Shown one piece after another: positions 60,218-64,000 of a stretch of 64,000 nt of DNA (within the stretch, counting starts at the first letter, position 1; every line of letters starts with the position of its first letter). Location of the stretch: the NCBI GenBank assembly GCA_022316685.1, contig JAKJHU010000034.1, positions 1,612,001-1,676,000 on the forward strand, in the 5' to 3' direction. The notes beneath the pieces were generated by a model that was not told the DNA's origin, made no database searches, and saw only the letters and a program-made list of their open reading frames with translations. The DNA is from Progne subis subis. Its lineage: Eukaryota; Chordata; Aves; Passeriformes; Hirundinidae. The position numbers and the translations under genes were made by a program.

Positions 60218-63200
60218 CTGGAAAATTATCCAGTTCAAGAAAAAAGAATCCACAGAACTGGGCCCACGATCCACAGCTAATATTTCAAGTGGAAATTGTC
60301 TTGCCCATTTGAACAAAGGATTTTTGCTTTGCCTTACAAAAGTGTTCACGCGTCTGTTACCCCTCAGGATGAATGAAGTCCTGCCAGACATAAAGATGCT
60401 TGGCCTGGCTAGGGAGCCCTGGGAGCTCAGCACAGCTGGGCTGTCACTCAGCCTGGGGTTCACATGTGTAACACCCACACCAGGTGGGTTACAGTCATAA
60501 TGATCTGCCAGCAAAAGGCTCTAGAATAGGGTGTAAGCAACCCCCTGTGGAGAATCTGCACCAGCTACCTGAGCTAGGCTTTGGTTTGTGGCTGAATGTA
60601 AAGAAAGGGAACACCAGTGACCATAAACACCCTGGGGGGGGGGAGTGGTGGTGGAGAGAGTGGGAAATGCCATCTGAAACAGGCTTACTAGAGCTGCTTT
60701 GTTGTGGAAAATGAAAGTGAACAATAAAAATGGAATCCAAAATATTATGTTGTAATTCTTTATAGGTTCATTTACCCATCTCATTACTTAAAGCTCATAG
60801 AAATGACTTTGAAAAACTGAGTCCTCTGTTCAATTTTTTTATCACTTCTTTTTTAAGAAACTTTAGAAACTTTTTTAAGAAACTTTTTTAAGAACCTTTA
60901 CCAAAGAGCCCTTCATTTGATGGAATATGAAACAAGTAAACAAGTCTTTCGAGTTAACTATTAATCTCCTCTCAAGTTCCAGTGATGTTTGGTTTCAGTT
61001 GAAAAGAGTGAATTGCAGTGCCCGCACATTAAAATGAGGGTGATTTTTGCCCAAATGTCCATTTCACAGTTTCTTTGCTGACTACAGAAAGAGTTTTGCA
61101 GTACTAAACACAGCAGAACTGTACCCAGACTCCAAGTAATGAAGGATGCAAAACCTTGGAGTTTACGATAATGTGAGACTATTGACTTCTCATCACAAGG
61201 CAGGTATGAGCTTTGGTTTTGTTGTAGAGGTAATTAGTTCTTTGGTGATGGTCACCTAAAATATGTATTTGTTTTCATTTGCTATCTGAGTTCTTTACAG
61301 GAAGAGTATAACAGGAAGAAAAAGTTCATACCAAACTTATGAACTGTAGTTTAAATTGGTTCATTTCCTTATATTTTTTTCTAACCCTAACTTATATTAA
61401 TGGCATTTCTCCTTCAGACAATAGCATGAATACTTAAACACAAATCCATTAGGTAATAACAGAAAAATGGACTTCTAATTTTCACAGCAAACCTAATTTT
61501 TACAGCAAAATCCATCTTAGTTGGATAATACGCAGTTTTTAATGAAACTACTATATTCTAATACATTTTGATGTGACAAAAATCATATACATCAACAGGT
61601 TTTAATAAAAGTGAACATTCAGTTGATGCTTCAGTGTAAGGTTCACATTCCCTACGGCTGATTGGTTTTGTAGCTGCAAAATTTTTCAGCTTTTTTATTA
61701 TTGACACTTAAAACACAGCATGTGAATTGGTAGCCAACAGTGATAAACATCAGTATTTTTGGGAGAATATAAAGATTGTATATTGAAGATCTGCTGTTAT
61801 AGGACTGTTGCATGTGAAACATTAAATCTGAAGTTCTTACTGGATATATCCAATTGTATTTCAAACAATCATACAGTACCATTTTAAGTCCAGTGAAATT
61901 AACAGTTGTTACAATAGATGGTAAATGGATCAAAAAACAACAGAAATTAATTCTGAGAACTTTAACTTTGCTTAGGGGCAATGTATTTTGTATGCTGTGG
62001 AACACAGGTGGGAAGAGGAGAAGAAAACTGTGAAGTTTCTAAGAACGGATATTGCATAATCCTTCAAGTTTTCCCAAACATTTCTAAAGGCAATTTTATT
62101 TTTTCTGAGTTTCAATCAGCTTTAAAACCTGTCAGAGTTTTACTTTTCAAAACACCTAGTCAGCATTTAAAAACTAGCTGATATTACTGAGGAGCATTGA
62201 AGGAATTGGATCCCTTCCATACTATGGTTGGAAGACGTGTAAGGTCCTCCTCTGATGGATACCAGATTTTGGAATTTCTAATACAACAATATGATCTTGA
62301 TAAAACACTTTCAAATTATTGTGAGTTTTTTTAAGTAGGTAAAATTATGGAGTATTGAAAACCTTTGTTTTATTGCTTGGATTAAAGATTAGAGAAAAAT
62401 GAGTGCAGTGTCATTACTGATGCTGGAAAGGCGCTTGAGGCAGTCCTTTCTGTATAGCATTGGGTGTGTAAGACCTCAGATATGACTCTCAGGGTTTGTT
62501 TCTCACTTACTTTTATTGCAGTGTCTCCCATGCCAGCCTTCTTTGCACTGGCATTTGTTGGGCTCCACACAGGTGCCGTACAGGCCACAGCTGGGTTCGC
62601 AGACAGCTGTAAAAAAGGAAACACGTACACCTGGCCTCTTGACATTTCATCCAGAGACAGTCACACATTTGCTTTCCCTGCTGTTTGATGTGATGGGTTG
62701 GTCCTGGCACAGGCTGGGGCTCTCAAAGTGAATCTGTGCCTTTTCACTGAGCGCAGTCAGAGCCCTGAAACAGTCCACACTCATCTCTTTACCTGCCAGG
62801 TCTGTCTCAGCCTCTGGCAAGAGAATCAGGTTGTACAGCAGAGCTGAGCATCTGCCAGAACCAGTGGGAGAAGGAGAGTAATCCCCAGCATCCCACTCAG
62901 AAAGTGTTCTCACTGTACATTAACATGGCAAAGTATTGACATTTCAGTAAACATTTCTCTATTACTAATCTGCTATTGCTGAGCTGTCACACTGCTGTTT
63001 TACAGAAACTCAAGAGTACAGAAGAGACTCTGAGGAGACATCTGTAAAAAACTGTTTCTGGTTTTGTAATACACCTTAAGTCTGGTGTATGATGTATGTC
63101 CAGAAACTAAAACAACTTGAATTACTTTGACAACAAACAATTAGTACTGACATTAAGTAAAGAAGATATTGCACAGTGAGTTCAATGTTCCCACAAGGAC

Positions 63201-63321
63201 TGGATGGAGTGGCTTTGGGACTTACGCTTTGAACACAGGTCTCCCTGGTAGCCTTTGGAGCACTTGCATTTATTCTTACCAGTACATTTGCCTCCATTTC
63301 GACAGGGTTGATGGCATTTAC
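60096..63321 (-). CDS. WIF1: WIF1, 3' coding exons (5' part beyond the right edge)
   Basis: Three exons on the - strand (63226-63321, 62511-62606, 60096-60217) join in frame with GT-AG introns. They give the last two EGF-like repeats and the C-terminal tail of Wnt inhibitory factor 1, a secreted protein that binds Wnt ligands outside the cell. The family has a signal peptide, an N-terminal WIF domain that binds Wnt and five EGF-like repeats that contact heparan sulphate. The signal peptide, WIF domain and first three repeats are outside the window. Both EGF exons are 96 bp and phase 1-1. All six cysteines of each EGF are present and no stop or frameshift is seen. Confidence 0.96.
60218..62510 (-). 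other. WIF1 last intron
   Basis: About 2.3 kb with GTAAGT donor. It contains a G10 run near 60635 and a short direct repeat of TTTTTTAAGAAAC (60849-60893). Nothing else is recognised. Confidence 0.9.
60849..60893. repeat. Short direct repeats of TTTTTTAAGAAAC
   Basis: Three near copies of a 13-16 base unit in a WIF1 intron. Confidence 0.7.
62511..62606 (-). CDS. WIF1: WIF1 exon: EGF-like repeat 5
   Basis: 96-bp exon, acceptor TTTTTTACAG, donor GTAAGT. It reads [20 protein letters not shown] and then [12 protein letters not shown]. Six cysteines and the Gly-Trp-x-Gly end of the EGF module are kept. It ends one base into the Arg codon that starts the tail. Confidence 0.95.
62607..63225 (-). 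other. WIF1 intron between EGF-like exons 4 and 5
   Basis: 619 bases with canonical ends; nothing else seen. Confidence 0.92.
63226..63321 (-). CDS. WIF1: WIF1 exon: EGF-like repeat 4
   Basis: 96-bp exon with acceptor TTTCTAG and donor GTAAGT (complement of ACTTAC, 63220-63225). It completes a Ser and reads [20 protein letters not shown] and then [11 protein letters not shown]. The pattern C-x3-C-x5-C-x4-5-C-x-C-x8-C is a standard EGF fold. Confidence 0.95.
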
Positions 63322-64000
63322 CTAGAAATTGAAAACATAGAAACAATGGTCTTAGTCCCCTGTGCCGACTGGGGACAAGTGTCTGACAAGCTTGCCTTGT
63401 ACCTGAAAACTTGTCAGATGTTAGATTGTGCACTATGGATCCATCAGGAAAGACTCTGCTGCAAGACTGTGCTTCCAATTTATAAGCGTTCTTCTCCTTT
63501 GAAAATACGACAATAATTTGGCATGGCCAAAGCCTGTGTGACCTTGCAGCTTCTGCCCAGGTTTGTGCTGCTGTGACTCTGCAGAATCCCCCACATGACT
63601 TGTCAGTATTGACTCCTGCTCTCCTCACCCTTTACAGGGGAGGCAGCACTGCCCAGATGATACGGTTCCAAAGAGTGGGATCCAAACGCGAGGGGCCTCA
63701 GCAGAAAAAAATCTAGTGACATCTGAGAGCAGTAAGATACTCAGGAGATAACAGGTACAGCTGCTACTTGCAGACGGTAAATATATTGGCTGGGCCCAGC
63801 AGCTTGTAGCACAGGCTGGGGAGCACCATGGTGCTGTGGATGGTGCAATGAGGGATGTTCCACACAGCAGCTCAGAAACTAAGGGCTCATTAAAATTACA
63901 TGCCCTTCTTTCCTGTTTGCAAAGAACAGAGCAACTTTGCTAACAGTAATTGGAACTGGCAGACATTTTTCCAGGCTCTTGCTCTGGAACTTACTTTCCT
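63322..64000 (-). other. WIF1 intron, continues past the right edge
   Basis: At least 679 bases upstream of EGF-like exon 4. No third EGF exon is found before the window ends. Confidence 0.85.

Noticed and set aside
63984..64000. Possible donor of another WIF1 exon at the right edge (AGGAAAGTAAGT on the - strand)
   Set aside because: The bases before GTAAGT do not fit the expected end of EGF-like repeat 3, and only a few bases are visible.
1..64000. CRISPR array, operon, phage or bacterial defence system
   Set aside because: No direct-repeat/spacer array and no clustered prokaryotic genes. Spliced vertebrate genes and CR1 elements show nuclear bird DNA.

Overview
The window looks like avian nuclear DNA, most likely from a songbird. 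The genes have vertebrate introns and splice signals, and the interspersed repeats are CR1 LINEs and bird-type endogenous retroviral LTRs. There are no operons, no ribosome binding sites and no prokaryotic genes. The species cannot be named from the sequence alone.

Two protein-coding genes lie tail to tail. On the left, on the + strand, are the last six constitutive coding exons of TBC1D30 (235-13284), a TBC-domain Rab GTPase-activating protein. They are followed by an AT-rich 3' UTR of up to about 1.8 kb (13285 to about 15085). On the right, on the - strand, is the 3' end of WIF1 (Wnt inhibitory factor 1): two EGF-like exons (63226-63321 and 62511-62606), the terminal coding exon (60096-60217) and a 3' UTR of about 0.7 kb reaching to about 59380. 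As I recall it, human chromosome 12q14 also has these two genes as neighbours, which supports both calls. The 5' ends and promoters of both genes are outside the window.

The intergenic stretch of about 44 kb (15.1-59.4 kb) holds mostly repeats and sequence I do not recognise. From left to right: a (TTTG)n tract at 18.8 kb; a 5'-truncated CR1 at 20.3-21.0 kb; a 292-bp perfect (TTCC)73 array at 23.1 kb; an LTR-like element at 28.8-29.9 kb that contains a 22-copy, 19-bp minisatellite; an A/C-rich tract at 30.0-30.2 kb; a T60 tract at 35.5 kb; an ERVL-type LTR at 37.5-38.5 kb; a second LTR in the opposite orientation at 39.1-39.8 kb with TATA and CCAAT motifs; a decayed retroviral gag/pro/pol remnant at 41.3-43.0 kb; a possible conserved regulatory block at 47.5-48.1 kb; and CR1 fragments at 49.0 and 54.3 kb.

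The most interesting observation is a probable unlisted 57-bp in-frame cassette exon of TBC1D30 (11130-11186). It has a strong acceptor, a weak donor and matching splice phases. I found no new multi-gene system. The two genes act in different processes (Rab8/primary cilium control and extracellular Wnt antagonism), and nothing here shows that they work together.
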